The notes under the pieces are model-generated. The model was given only the letters and a program-made list of their open reading frames with translations. It did not search any database and was not told the DNA's origin. From contig NZ_JAMOHZ010000014.1 in the NCBI RefSeq assembly GCF_024448715.1, positions 1-34,929 of the forward strand: a stretch of 34,929 nucleotides of DNA. Reading direction: 5' to 3'. Positions 15,474-27,677 of this stretch are shown one piece after another (the first letter of the stretch is position 1; every line of letters starts with the position of its first letter). This DNA comes from Stutzerimonas stutzeri. GTDB taxonomy: Bacteria; Pseudomonadota; Gammaproteobacteria; Pseudomonadales; Pseudomonadaceae. Made by a program: the position numbers and the translations under genes.

Positions 15474-16037
15474 TCAATCTCCCTTGTAATAGCTGCACGG
15501 CTCCCAATACCGCTTGAGGATAAGGTTCAGTGGCCCTGCCCAGCCACGCTTACGCAACTGCCTCGCGATGAGGATGTTCATGATGCCGTGGCCCATGAGC
15601 AACACACTTCCATACCTCTCGGCAAATTCGATAAGCCTTTCAGCCGCCGCGCTGGCCCGCCGGTTGGATTCGCTGATGGGCTCGGTATGCCGGGCAAAAC
15701 CAAGGAACCAAGCGCCGCGAAACAGCAATCGCCAGAACCGGGACGGCATAGGCGGAAAGGACCAGTCCGGATACGGCAGGTGCGCCTCGGCAAACAACGA
15801 GTCCGGCTCCTGATGACAATCGCAAGCCAACTGCCCACGGGACTGCACGCAACGCGACAACGAGCTGCAGACCACGACGCCAGCTTTTTCAGCGAGTGGG
15901 ACCAGCGCGTCCGGCAATTCTTGGGCGACGACATCCGCCTGATTGTAATTGGCGATCCAATCCTTCATCTGCGCTGGCGTACACCAACTCGCTGCAGTGT
16001 GGTCGGGCCTGCCGTGACGTACCAGGGTAATCTGCAT
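15474..16037 (-). CDS. Histidine phosphatase family protein (phosphoglycerate mutase-like)
   Basis: A 187-residue cytosolic protein of the histidine phosphatase superfamily. The phosphorylated histidine lies in LVRHGRPD at residues 5-12 and the second catalytic histidine in LMGHGIMN near the C-terminus; SSLSRCVQS supplies the conserved arginine region. The start, ATG 16037, places the RHG motif at the N-terminus as usual. The frame stays open upstream to 16199 but runs through REP-like repeats and is not coding there. The ribosome site is weak. Substrate (sugar phosphate, phosphoprotein as in SixA, or other) is not predictable. It is transcribed toward the Rsm-type RNA on the same strand. Confidence 0.85.
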   Translation of the reverse strand: MQITLVRHGRPDHTAASWCTPAQMKDWIANYNQADVVAQELPDALVPLAEKAGVVVCSSLSRCVQSRGQLACDCHQEPDSLFAEAHLPYPDWSFPPMPSRFWRLLFRGAWFLGFARHTEPISESNRRASAAAERLIEFAERYGSVLLMGHGIMNILIARQLRKRGWAGPLNLILKRYWEPCSYYKGD

Positions 16038-16106
16038 GGAAAGGCTCTGGCCTGCAGTGGTAACGCAGAGTGACGACGTTGGGAGTAGCGGTTCTTGCCG
16101 TGGATA

Positions 16107-16180
16107 CTCGCGAGCGAACTCACTCCTACGGATCGGTTTCGCCCGTCTGGACAGCTTCGCGAGCAAGCTGACTCCTACGG
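16107..16180. repeat. Two REP-like elements in direct orientation
   Basis: Related 25-26 base elements lie at 16107-16131 and 16155-16180, both containing TCGCGAGC and ending ACTCCTACGG, with 23 bases between. They resemble the arms of the REPIN at 8881-8991 but point the same way. They fill the gap between the HPF-like gene and the histidine phosphatase gene. Confidence 0.75.
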
Positions 16181-16231
16181 TTTGTGCACGCGCACGCACC
16201 TCGGTGCGTACGCCCTGCTCTGCAAACCAGA

Positions 16232-16657
16232 CTATTCCTTGCCACGTGCTTCCTGGTTCCGGAGAAAATCTTCTTCAAGCATGGCGTCCTTGACAGCCTG
16301 CGGCTCTTCATCGAGTAGCGGGTCGTTGAGTTCTCCACTGGACAGTACCTTGGCGTCGAGCTTGCCCATTAGGTGTTCCAGCGCATGGCGCATCTTTTCC
16401 GCCGCACCGTCGACGGCCAGCTGGAGCGACTCGGCCTTGTGAGTGACGGAAACGGCCTGGTGGCCTTTAGGCCGCGCTTCGATCTGGCAGCGCTTGTCGT
16501 CGGCGCCGGCTTTTTGCGCGTTCTCATCGCTGACGTGGACTTCGATTCGAGTGAGAAAGTCATCGAAACGCTCCAGCCGCTCCTCTACGGTCGAACCCAC
16601 CCATTCATGCATCTCGACACTGCCGTGGACGTGTTGACTGTTGACTTGAACATGCAT
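16232..16657 (-). CDS. HPF/RaiA-like ribosome-associated protein
   Basis: A 141-residue protein of the S30AE (hibernation promoting factor/RaiA) family, which binds the small ribosomal subunit in slow growth. The domain spans about residues 1-105: MHVQVNSQHVHGS, the ERLERFDDFLTRIEVHVSDE region, the basic CQIEARPKGHQAVSVTHKAE strand pair, and helix AVDGAAEKMRHALEHLMGKL. A short acidic tail follows, without the long dimerisation domain of long HPFs. ATG 16657 has GGAG seven bases upstream. It is not in the rpoN cluster where the main pseudomonad hpf lies, so this is a likely second copy. The function is inferred from the family only. Confidence 0.85.
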   Translation of the reverse strand: MHVQVNSQHVHGSVEMHEWVGSTVEERLERFDDFLTRIEVHVSDENAQKAGADDKRCQIEARPKGHQAVSVTHKAESLQLAVDGAAEKMRHALEHLMGKLDAKVLSSGELNDPLLDEEPQAVKDAMLEEDFLRNQEARGKE

Positions 16658-16866
16658 ACGACTACTCCTGATTGATGACGTACCTGTTAGGTTCGAGGGA
16701 TCTGCGGCGCCGAGGTTCAGCGGCTTCGTCTGGCTGATTTGTTCTGCATGGCGGTTCAGGCAGCAATGAATGCTGGCAGAAGCTAGGCTGCGAATGAGGC
16801 TGGAAGGTATGCGGGTTGCACCATTTTTCTTCACCCCCATCCCCCTCTGAAAAGGCCGGTTCAACG

Positions 16867-18171
16867 CTAATCGCCTGCATTTACCTGCTCGGCCTTGCCA
16901 CGGTCTGCACGGCCGCCCAGATACCAGCCCAACCCGCCCCATACCGCAGCGCAGGCCGCGCCCACTATGGCGATCAGCACCGCGCCGTGGCCGAGGGTAT
17001 CCAACAGACTCTTGGCCCAGCCGCTCAAGGCGTCGCCGCCGCGATAGACCACGGTGTCGATGAAGTTCTTCGCCTTGTACTTGCTCTCGGCATCCAGCGG
17101 GGCGAAGAGCATTTCGCGGCCCGGACGGACGAAGGCGTACTCGCCGATGCGCCGCACGATCATCACCGCGGCCAGCACGGCGAAGGTCGGCGCCAGCGCC
17201 AGGCCAATGAAGCCCAGGCAAACCAATGCCGGCACTGCAGCCAGCAGCACGCGCACGCCGAGGCGCTGGGCAATGCGCCCGGTGATGAACAGTTGCGACA
17301 GCAGCGCGCCGGCCTGCACCACGAAGTCGATCGCGCCGAACACCCGCACCTGCTCGGCGCGATCAGGAAAGAGCTCGGCGACCAGCCGCGCCTGCTCGAA
17401 GTAGAGAAAGGTGCTGGCCGTGGTCAGCAGCAGAACGAACGCGGCGATGCCCAGCAGATAGGCCGACCCGAGTACCCGCGTGAGCCCGCTGAACGGATTG
17501 CCGGCAACCGGTCGGCGCGGGTTTTCTGCCCGTTCGGCGCCGGGTCGACCGGCGCCATGCACTTCACGCCAGGCCATCAGTTGATGCTTGAGCGCCACGG
17601 CGGCGGCCAACAACAGCGCCGCCAGTAACATCAGGCCGAACTGCCCCAGCATTCCCACCAGCAACGCGCTCAGCGCCGGCCCTACCAAGCCGCCGACGCT
17701 GGCACCGGCAGCGATAAAGGCGAACAGACGGCGGGCCTGAGGCGCGTCGAATACGTCGGCCATCAGGCTCCAGGCCACCGAAACCACGAACAGGTTGTAG
17801 ACCGAGATCCATACATAGAACACCCGCGCCAGCCAGATGCTGTCCCGCAACAGGAAGAACAGTCCGGCAAACAGCAGCAGGTTGATGCAGAAAAACCCGT
17901 ACACCCAGTCGATGTAATGAATGCGCGCCACTCGCGAGTTGAGCCAGGCGAACAACGGCACCGCAACCAGCATGGCGAGGAAGGTCGCGGTGAACAGCCA
18001 CTGCAGGTTGTCGACGCCGCCCTGAATACCCATCGACTCGCGGATCGGCCGCAGCATGAAGTAGCCGGAGAATAGGCAGAAGAACAGCCCGAACCCCGCC
18101 AGCGCGGCGCGTAGCTCGCCGGGGCGGGCATTGATCAGTGCGGCAGCGCGTGCGGCGAGCGGGACGGACAT
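16867..18171 (-). CDS. Multi-pass transporter, NTP/NDP exchanger or MFS-like
   Basis: A 434-residue inner-membrane protein with about twelve hydrophobic segments. SGYFMLRPIRESMGI near residues 35-49 and KAKNFIDTVVYRGGDALSGW near 380 resemble bacterial members of the ATP/ADP-exchanger (TLC) group, often annotated as MFS transporters in pseudomonads. The start has GGAGG upstream at four bases. The aldo/keto reductase gene lies just upstream on the same strand with 37 bases between, so the two may form an operon. The substrate is not known; free-living bacteria carrying such proteins have not, to my knowledge, been shown to import ATP. Confidence 0.75.
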   Translation of the reverse strand: MSVPLAARAAALINARPGELRAALAGFGLFFCLFSGYFMLRPIRESMGIQGGVDNLQWLFTATFLAMLVAVPLFAWLNSRVARIHYIDWVYGFFCINLLLFAGLFFLLRDSIWLARVFYVWISVYNLFVVSVAWSLMADVFDAPQARRLFAFIAAGASVGGLVGPALSALLVGMLGQFGLMLLAALLLAAAVALKHQLMAWREVHGAGRPGAERAENPRRPVAGNPFSGLTRVLGSAYLLGIAAFVLLLTTASTFLYFEQARLVAELFPDRAEQVRVFGAIDFVVQAGALLSQLFITGRIAQRLGVRVLLAAVPALVCLGFIGLALAPTFAVLAAVMIVRRIGEYAFVRPGREMLFAPLDAESKYKAKNFIDTVVYRGGDALSGWAKSLLDTLGHGAVLIAIVGAACAAVWGGLGWYLGGRADRGKAEQVNAGD

Positions 18172-18208
18172 ATAGCCTCCAGCGGCGAAGACTGCGGCGG
18201 CGTGGCGC

Positions 18209-19126
18209 TTAGCGGAAGGCTTCGACGATCAGTTGCCGCTGACGCTCGTCCGGCAGGCGACCCTGCCCGGCGAGAATGTTGTCGGCCATATAGCGCGGGT
18301 TAGAGGTGGCGGGAATCACCGTAGTGACGGCCGGCTCGGCCAGGATGAACTTCAGCAGCAGCTGCGCCCAGGAGCTGGCGTCGATCTCCGCAGCCCAGGC
18401 CGGCAGCGGCTCATTCTTGACCCGCGATAACAGGTTGCCGCGGGTGAAGGGCCGGTTGATCAGCGTGGCGATGCCGTTGTCGGCGCAATACGGCAGTAGT
18501 CGCTTCTCGGCATTGCGCTCGCCGACCGAATAGTTGAACTGAACGAAGTCGACCTTCTCCTGCTTGAGCACATCGAGCAGCCGATCATGGGCCGACTCGA
18601 CGTAGTGGGTCACGCCGATATAGCGCACGCGCCCCTGCTCCTTCAGCTCGCGCAGCAGACCGAGCTGGGTGCTGGTGTCCTGCAGGTTGTGCACCTGGAT
18701 CAGGTCGATGGTGTCGGTCTGTAGTGCTTTGAAGCTGGCCTCGATTTGCGCCATACCACGTTCACGGCCGGTGGAAGAAACCTTGGTGGCGAGAAACACC
18801 TGATCTCGCACATCGAGTCGCTGGACCAGTTCGCCTACCACGCGATCCGCATTGCCGTAGCTCGGCGCGGTGTCGATGACCTTGGCGCCACCCTCGACGA
18901 ATACCCGCAGCACGTCGAGCAACGCTTCCATTTCGACATCGTCGAGGCTGATGTCATGCGTACGCGAAGTGCCGAGCCCTATCACCGGCAACATTTCGCC
19001 GGAAGCTGGAATCGTGCGCGTCCGTAGCGGTTCAGCGGCCTGCGCCAGAGACGGCAGCAACGGTCCGAGAGCGGCGATAGCCGCCAGTACGGCGGAACGG
19101 TGGAGGAGCTGGCGGCGCGTCTGCAT
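18209..19126 (-). CDS. Tat-exported aldo/keto reductase
   Basis: A 305-residue aldo/keto reductase with a twin-arginine signal: TRRQLLHRS at 3-11, a hydrophobic core and cleavage likely after LAQA (residue 30). The catalytic tetrad is visible as D85, Y90, K115 and H146. The start is ATG 19126, with GGAGA eight bases upstream; a longer open frame to 19195 would put the signal inside and is rejected. As a Tat substrate the NADPH-type enzyme would fold with cofactor before export. Two inverted repeats lie 31-83 bases upstream of the start and may bind a regulator. The multi-pass transporter follows downstream. Confidence 0.9.
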   Translation of the reverse strand: MQTRRQLLHRSAVLAAIAALGPLLPSLAQAAEPLRTRTIPASGEMLPVIGLGTSRTHDISLDDVEMEALLDVLRVFVEGGAKVIDTAPSYGNADRVVGELVQRLDVRDQVFLATKVSSTGRERGMAQIEASFKALQTDTIDLIQVHNLQDTSTQLGLLRELKEQGRVRYIGVTHYVESAHDRLLDVLKQEKVDFVQFNYSVGERNAEKRLLPYCADNGIATLINRPFTRGNLLSRVKNEPLPAWAAEIDASSWAQLLLKFILAEPAVTTVIPATSNPRYMADNILAGQGRLPDERQRQLIVEAFR

Positions 19127-19156
19127 GGGCGAATTCTCCAGGTCGGTTGGTGTTGG

Positions 19157-19209
19157 CGGAGTCGACGCTTCAGTATGGTCGACTCCGTCGGACACATCGG
19201 CCGTCCGAC
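19157..19209. promoter_or_regulatory. Two adjacent inverted repeats upstream of the aldo/keto reductase gene
   Basis: CGGAGTCGAC and GTCGACTCCG (19157-19166 and 19178-19187) form a perfect 10-base dyad with 11 bases between. GTCGGAC and GTCCGAC (19187-19193 and 19203-19209) form a 7-base dyad with nine bases between. The centres are 26 bases apart. They may be operators for a dimeric repressor or activator; no regulator gene is adjacent. Confidence 0.4.
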
Positions 19210-19410
19210 GTACAGGAGCTTTTCAGTTTGTTTCGACAGCGGATACCTGCGTCAGCTTTTACCGAACACAGCCGAAAATTTCAGAGGATCGATTTCTCCG
19301 ATAATGGCAATATGCCTCCAATTCGGTTCTACTTCGCCGCGCCTGATGGCCGTTGATCCTTGCGCAGCACCCGTTGGTGCCTGCGCAGGTTCGCAACAAT
19401 CGAGACACCC

Positions 19411-19641
19411 ATGTCCAGTCACCCGACCAAGCCGACCGGCCAACCCTCGACCGCCTCGTCTGATAGATCTGAGCAGTCAGCTCGGCAATTCAAGGCGCGG
19501 CGACACCGGCTGATCAACCTTGCCTATGCGCTGGGTCTGCTGTTGGTATTCGTTCTCAGCCTATTGCTGCTGCCCGACGATACCGGCCTGGGCAAGCTGC
19601 TGCGCAGCGAGCTGGATGCCGAATCGAGCGCCACGCTTTAG
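19411..19641 (+). CDS. Small single-span membrane protein
   Basis: A 76-residue protein. The N-terminal 30 residues are polar and Ser/Thr/Pro-rich; ARQFKARRHRL is a basic stretch, then INLAYALGLLLVFVLSLLLL spans the membrane, and a short acidic tail follows (KLLRSELDAESSATL). The basic residues before the span suggest a cytosolic N-terminus. ATG 19411 is preferred over an in-frame ATG at 19360, with only a weak GAG upstream. No family recognised. It is divergent from the aldo/keto reductase gene and convergent with the chemotaxis receptor gene. Confidence 0.6.
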   Translation: MSSHPTKPTGQPSTASSDRSEQSARQFKARRHRLINLAYALGLLLVFVLSLLLLPDDTGLGKLLRSELDAESSATL

Positions 19642-19678
19642 CCGAGCGCTTCAACGCCTGCTTTCTTGTAGCACCAAC

Positions 19679-21313
19679 TCAGACGCGAAACCGCCCGACC
19701 AGCTCCGCCAGGCTCTGGGATAGCGTGGAAAGCTGCTGGCTGGCCTGCATGCTTTTGGCCGAGTTCGCCGCCGCGTCGTTGGACAGGTCACGGATGTCGG
19801 TGATGTTGCGCGCGATCTCCTCGGTGACGCTGCTCTGCTGCTCACAGGCCGTGGCGATCTGCGCCGCCATGTCATTGATGCGCTGAACCGACTGCGACGT
19901 TTCGGCCAGCACCTGATCGACACCCGCGGCGCGCTCGACACTGTCGCGAGCCTTGCCGCTGCCGGCATGCATCGCCTGCACAGCCTTGGCGACACCGCCC
20001 TGCAAACGCTCGATGCGTACCTGAATATCCTTGGTCGAATCCTGGGTGCGTGCCGCCAGTGCCCGTACTTCATCGGCCACCACGGCGAAGCCGCGACCCT
20101 GATCACCAGCCCGAGCAGCCTCGATGGCAGCGTTGAGCGCAAGCAGGTTGGTCTGTTCAGCGATACCGCGAATCACCTCGAGCACGGCGCCGATGCTGGC
20201 GGTTTCTTCGGCCAGCGCCTCGATGGTCTGCGAGGTACTTTCCACCTCTTGAGCGAGCTGGCGGATCGACTGGATAGTGCCGCTAACCACCGCTGCACCC
20301 TGGCGTGACTGGTTTTCGGCATCGCGCGCAGCGTTCGAAGCGTTCTGCGCATTGAGCGCGACTTCATGTACGGCGGCGCTCATTTCGGTGGCCGCCGTGC
20401 TGACCTGATCGACCGCCGCATGTTCGCTGATGATCAGCCGATCGTTGATGGCGGCCATTCCGGCCATGCCGCGTGCGGCAGCATCGACCTCTTCGGTTAC
20501 CCGCCCTACTTCGGCGATCAGCGGCTGCAGCTTGTCGAGGAATCGATTGAATGCATTGCCGAGCCGGCCAAGCTCGTCGTTCGAGCGCACATCCAGCCGG
20601 GCTCGCAGGTCGCCATCGCCTTCGGCGATCTGCTGGACGCGATCGAGCAGCCGGCGCATCGGCCTTAGCACCACCAGCGGCAATACAAGCACCAGCAGCA
20701 CACAACCGAGCAGGCCGAACAGCAGAAGGCCAGCCTGCAGCGACTCAGCGGTCGCGCCCTCGGCAATTGCCGCCTCGCCCTCACGCTGTGAGGCCTGGTC
20801 TTCGAGTTCGCCGAGCTTGTCGATAGCATCACGCATGGCATCGAAACGCGCTTCGCTGTCACCGAAACTCAGCGCGCTGGCCGCCTGCGGGTCGACGGCG
20901 ATCTGCTCAATGACCCGTTGTGAGATCGCCGACCACTGTTCGAAGCCACGATTGAACTGTTCGACCAGCGCCAAGGCTTCGGCTCCCGGCTGCATCGCAG
21001 CGTATTGCTGCACGCGGTCACGGGCTTGCTGGAGGTTTTCCGCATGGCTCTCCCGCAGCGCTTGAACATGCTCTTCGGCATCGCTGTCGAGCATGCTGCG
21101 CTCGGCGACAAACGCCTGGTACAAGTCGCGGTCGGCGTTCAGCAACAGGCTGATGGCCGGTAAATAACGCTTGGTCAGCAGACTGCTCGACTCTGCTGTC
21201 TGGTCGATGCCGCGCATGCCGGACCAACCCATCAACACGAGTAGCAGGGCCAGGAAGCCGACCGGCAAGGTAATTTTCCAGCGAAAGCCCAGATTGGTGA
21301 AAAAGCGAGACAT
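19679..21313 (-). CDS. Methyl-accepting chemotaxis protein
   Basis: A 544-residue inner-membrane chemoreceptor. TM1 spans about 13-31, a helical periplasmic ligand domain of the four-helix-bundle type about 32-194, and TM2 about 195-216. A HAMP domain follows ([24 protein letters not shown]). The long signalling coiled coil has the conserved tip [18 protein letters not shown] and [16 protein letters not shown]. No CheR/CheB pentapeptide ends the protein (the end is LVGRFRV). The start at ATG 21313 gives the usual short cytosolic N-terminus; an in-frame ATG at 21367 would add 18 residues. The ligand is unknown. No chemotaxis pathway genes are nearby, so it is an orphan receptor. Confidence 0.93.
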   Translation of the reverse strand: MSRFFTNLGFRWKITLPVGFLALLLVLMGWSGMRGIDQTAESSSLLTKRYLPAISLLLNADRDLYQAFVAERSMLDSDAEEHVQALRESHAENLQQARDRVQQYAAMQPGAEALALVEQFNRGFEQWSAISQRVIEQIAVDPQAASALSFGDSEARFDAMRDAIDKLGELEDQASQREGEAAIAEGATAESLQAGLLLFGLLGCVLLVLVLPLVVLRPMRRLLDRVQQIAEGDGDLRARLDVRSNDELGRLGNAFNRFLDKLQPLIAEVGRVTEEVDAAARGMAGMAAINDRLIISEHAAVDQVSTAATEMSAAVHEVALNAQNASNAARDAENQSRQGAAVVSGTIQSIRQLAQEVESTSQTIEALAEETASIGAVLEVIRGIAEQTNLLALNAAIEAARAGDQGRGFAVVADEVRALAARTQDSTKDIQVRIERLQGGVAKAVQAMHAGSGKARDSVERAAGVDQVLAETSQSVQRINDMAAQIATACEQQSSVTEEIARNITDIRDLSNDAAANSAKSMQASQQLSTLSQSLAELVGRFRV

Positions 21314-21407
21314 GGCGGCGCCCCATAGACGGATTGTCCTGCTATCGGCAGCTCTGCCCTTGCGCATGAGGTCATTGGTCGCCGTTATGCAAACGGACCC
21401 GCTCGCG

Positions 21408-23351
<1,944 letters not shown>

Positions 23352-23673
23352 GCTGAGTCACTCCTTTGACTGGGGAGTCGGAGGGTAGCAAAAGGAGGGA
23401 GACGGTAAAGCAAACGGGCGGCCAGGGCGCGGTCAGCCGTCGATAATCGCTCGGAAAATTCGGCCAAGGCGATGCAAGAGCACTTGCAGGTCTGCAGCAA
23501 GCGAGGCGGCCAATATTTCGCTCAATCACGGTCATTGGAAACCGCAATTATCGTTAGCAAGCTCACTACTTTTACGATCGCCGGGCCCTGAGAAAAACCA
23601 TAAGCGAAGCTGGATCAGGTGATGCGGCTCGTGAACAGGACGCCATACGAATCAGAACACAGGATGCCCCACC
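23352..23673. other. Intergenic region between recQ and the DUF2790 gene
   Basis: 322 bases between divergent genes. On the minus strand TTGGCC and TATCGA 16 bases apart are a weak promoter candidate for recQ. I see no clear promoter for the plus-strand gene, no repeat element and no RNA gene. Confidence 0.4.
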
Positions 23674-23922
23674 ATGCGCGTTACCCTTGCTACCACTGCC
23701 CTTCTGCTATCCGCCGCCTCGCTCGTCCATGCCAACAGCGCCGAACCCGAGACCTACACCTACGGTACCAAGACCGACATCGCGTCTGTGATGTCGATCA
23801 AGATCGAACCCACACCCTATTGCGAGGTTACCGACGCGGTCATGACTTATCGCGATTCCGCCGGCGAGGTACGCAAGCTTTCGTATCGGACCTTGTCCGA
23901 TGCCTGCAAGAACCAGAACTGA
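23674..23922 (+). CDS. Secreted DUF2790-domain small protein
   Basis: An 82-residue exported protein. A signal peptide of about 20 residues (ending VHA) precedes a DUF2790 domain: YTYGTKTDIASVMSI, a conserved cysteine in PYCEV, MTYRDSAGEVRKLSYRTL, and the ending DACKNQN. The two cysteines probably form a disulfide in the periplasm. Pseudomonads carry many such small proteins; several are induced by stress or metals, but their role is not established. ATG 23674 is preceded by AGGAT. A bidirectional terminator lies between it and the convergent nitroreductase gene. Confidence 0.88.
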   Translation: MRVTLATTALLLSAASLVHANSAEPETYTYGTKTDIASVMSIKIEPTPYCEVTDAVMTYRDSAGEVRKLSYRTLSDACKNQN

Positions 23923-24004
23923 TATCGACCGTCTCGATAGCCGGCGCTCCGACGGACTTGCTGGGCTGCAGGGCTCTGGTCAACTGAAAGGTCGATTGAA
24001 AACG

Positions 24005-24030
24005 AAGGGGCGCCATACCGAGCGCCCCTT
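24005..24030. terminator. Hairpin between convergent genes
   Basis: AAGGGGCGC / GCGCCCCTT, nine perfect pairs with an eight-base loop, lies between the DUF2790 gene and the nitroreductase gene. T-rich sequence after the stem is short on both strands (TTTT on minus), so it probably serves both directions moderately. Confidence 0.65.
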
Positions 24031-24039
24031 GCTGCATGC

Positions 24040-24642
24040 TTAGAACCGATCGCGGATGATCACTTCATCGAACGGCAGCTTACCGACACGCGGCTTGGGT
24101 TCGGCGGCCCGCTTGCCCACCGCGACCATCATGGCAATCACATGGTTGTCCGGCAGGTTGATCAGCTTGCCTACCGCGTCGAAATCGAAGCCGTCCATGG
24201 GGCAGGAATCCAGCCCCTTGCCGCGTGCGGCAAGCATCAGCGTCTGCGCCATCAGGCCGCAGCTGCGCATGGCTTCGTCACGCTGAACCTGCGGCTTGTC
24301 GCGGTAGTAGTTGTCGATGGCGCCGGCCATGTAGTCCTGCACCTCGGGCGGTGTGCCTTCCCAGACGCGGCGGACGTTCTTTTCCCAGCTATCCACCTGC
24401 GCGCAAACCACTACCAGCATCGAGGCGTCGGTCATCTGCGCCTGGTTCCAGCCCACCTCACGAATCTGTGCGCGCAATGCCGGATCGCTGACCTCGACGA
24501 AACGCACATGCTGCAGGTTGAAGGCTGACGGGGCGAGGAGAGTCAGCTGCAGCAATTCGTCCTTTTCTTCCCGGCTGAGCTGGAAGTTGGTGTCGTAGGC
24601 TTTAATGGCGCGACGGGTCTGGATGGCTTCTTCGATATGCAT
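24040..24642 (-). CDS. Nitroreductase-family FMN oxidoreductase
   Basis: A 200-residue nitroreductase, normally a homodimer using FMN and NAD(P)H to reduce nitro compounds or quinones. The N-terminal helix AIQTRRAIKAYD carries the FMN-phosphate-binding arginines; LLAPSAFNLQHVRFVEV and the C-terminal ARGKGLDSCPMDGFDFDAV are the usual FMN-site segments. The start is ATG 24642, preceded by GGAG at six bases; GTG 24654 in frame is less likely. It stands alone on the minus strand, downstream of pckA across a terminator and a repeat element. The physiological substrate is not known. Confidence 0.9.
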   Translation of the reverse strand: MHIEEAIQTRRAIKAYDTNFQLSREEKDELLQLTLLAPSAFNLQHVRFVEVSDPALRAQIREVGWNQAQMTDASMLVVVCAQVDSWEKNVRRVWEGTPPEVQDYMAGAIDNYYRDKPQVQRDEAMRSCGLMAQTLMLAARGKGLDSCPMDGFDFDAVGKLINLPDNHVIAMMVAVGKRAAEPKPRVGKLPFDEVIIRDRF

Positions 24643-24787
24643 GAACGGCTCCACGGGTTGAAAAGTGTGGCTGCCATGCTATGTCGACGGAATGATCGAA
24701 TCCATGCGTCTTTGCTGATGATATCTATCGCCGTCGTCGATTCTTTGGACGGTACAGGTGGGCTTGAGACGCATAGTTCTGTATACG

Positions 24788-24862
24788 CCGTAGGGTGGGC
24801 TTTAGCCCACCGATGTCGCAGGCGGTGGGCTGAAGCGGAGCGCCGCCCGGCCCACCCTACGG
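24788..24862. repeat. Long palindromic REP-type element (second family)
   Basis: CCGTAGGGTGGGC at 24788-24800 returns as GCCCACCCTACGG at 24850-24862, a perfect 13-base inverted repeat with 49 bases between. Inside the left arm GTGGGC-TTTA-GCCCAC (24795-24810) forms a second hairpin. Different sequence from the REPs at 8881 and 16107. It lies in the gap between nitroreductase and the pckA terminator. GTAGGGTGGGC repeats are common between genes of pseudomonads. Confidence 0.8.
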
Positions 24863-24903
24863 ACTACGAACGGCTAACACACATCTTCTGGTGAGCAGCC
24901 ACG

Positions 24904-24925
24904 AAAAAGCCGCCCGGGGGCGGCT
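24904..24925 (-). terminator. Terminator of pckA
   Basis: On the minus strand, AGCCGCC / GGCGGCT with a four-base loop is followed by five Ts, 24 bases after the pckA stop. Confidence 0.92.
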
Positions 24926-24949
24926 AGTTCTGACGCAACGGCTTACGGC

Positions 24950-26491
<1,542 letters not shown>

Positions 26492-26574
26492 GAGTTTCCG
26501 TCGGCCTTGGGCCGAATCCTCCATGCTGTTGTAGCCCACCGAGCAGCGGACTACATCGAAAAAAAGTGCACGCG

Positions 26575-26583
26575 ATTATGACA
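26575..26583 (-). promoter_or_regulatory. Extended -10 promoter of pckA
   Basis: On the minus strand TGTCATAAT gives a TGn extension and a -10 box matching consensus in five of six bases. There is no good -35 box, which extended -10 promoters do not need. A start near 26568 would give a leader of about 77 bases. Confidence 0.55.
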
Positions 26584-26646
26584 GAAAAGGCGCGGCGCTG
26601 GGTATGAGCCTATGATGGCGAAAAGGTTCCTATCGGCCCGAGCCCT

Positions 26647-27546
26647 TTAATGCCGGGTGCCGGAGGGACCCTGGGTGCCTGCACCAGCGAACAGCTGGGC
26701 AATATCGGCAGCATCGAAGCGGTAGCTGTGATTGCAGAACTGGCAGTCGATGGAGATTGCGCCGCCCTGTTCGTTGAGCAGCTGCTCGGCATCGTGCTGA
26801 CCGAGGCTGATCACTGCATTGGCCGAGCGTTCGCGCGAGCAGCTGCAGCGGAAGACGATCGGCCGTGGCTCGAACAGCCGCACCTGCTCTTCGTGATAGA
26901 GCCGGTGCAGCACGGTCTGGGTATCGAGACCGAGCAGTTCTTCGGTCGACAGCGTATCGGCAAGGGTGCGCAAGTGCTGCCAGCTGGCTTCCCGTTCTTC
27001 ACCGTCACGGATGCGATCGGCCGGCAGCTGCTGCAGCAGCATGCCGCAGGCACGGCGGCCATCGGCGGCAAGCCAGAAGCGCGTCGGTAATTGCTCGGAC
27101 GAGGCGAAATAGCTCGACAGGCTTTCCGCCAAGGTCGCGCCATCCAGCGCAACGATGCCCTGATAACGCTGGCCCTTGGCTGGATCGATGGTCATCGCCA
27201 GCACGCCTTCGGGCATCAGCTCGGCCAGTGTCGCACCGGGGGTCAGTTGCTCTTCGTGATAGCGGGCGATGCCGCGCACTTCGCGGTCGCTCGAGCACTC
27301 CACCATCAACAGAGGCACCGCGCCAGCTGAACGCGCCTGCAACACCATCAGCCCGTCGAACTTCAGCGTACCGACCAGCAGCGCCGCTGCGGCGAGCAGT
27401 TCGCCGAGCAGCTGGGCGACCGGCTCCGGGTAGGCGTGTTTGGCCAGCACTTCGGCATAGCTGCGCTCGAGCCCGACCCACTCGCCCCGCACGTCGGTGT
27501 TATCGAAAAGGAAACGCTGGGTGTAATCGGAATCGAGCATGGGCAT
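26647..27546 (-). CDS. hslO: Hsp33 redox-regulated chaperonin
   Basis: About 299 residues of the holdase Hsp33, which is activated by oxidation when its zinc is released. The N-terminal substrate-binding domain starts [19 protein letters not shown]. The C-terminal zinc switch has all four cysteines: CSC in VFRCSCSRE and CQFC in IDCQFCNH. The exact start is unsure: ATG 27546 and ATG 27540 both fit homologues, neither with a clear ribosome site; the frame is open to 27597. It lies between hslR and pckA on the same strand, the common pseudomonad order linking the two heat-shock genes. Confidence 0.94.
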   Translation of the reverse strand: MPMLDSDYTQRFLFDNTDVRGEWVGLERSYAEVLAKHAYPEPVAQLLGELLAAAALLVGTLKFDGLMVLQARSAGAVPLLMVECSSDREVRGIARYHEEQLTPGATLAELMPEGVLAMTIDPAKGQRYQGIVALDGATLAESLSSYFASSEQLPTRFWLAADGRRACGMLLQQLPADRIRDGEEREASWQHLRTLADTLSTEELLGLDTQTVLHRLYHEEQVRLFEPRPIVFRCSCSRERSANAVISLGQHDAEQLLNEQGGAISIDCQFCNHSYRFDAADIAQLFAGAGTQGPSGTRH

Positions 27547-27677
27547 GACCAGAGCAGGTGGAAGGCCGGGGCCGTTGGCTGGGATACCGCGATTCATCGA
27601 ATCTCGGAATCTGCATGGGCGCCTGAGAGAAGGGACCGCATTCTAGGGCGAAAGTGGCGACCATCCAACCGGTGGCA

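Noticed and set aside
16658..16866. Search for a sigma-54 promoter ahead of the HPF-like gene
   Set aside because: No GG-N10-GC element with the TGGCAC/TTGC pattern was found.
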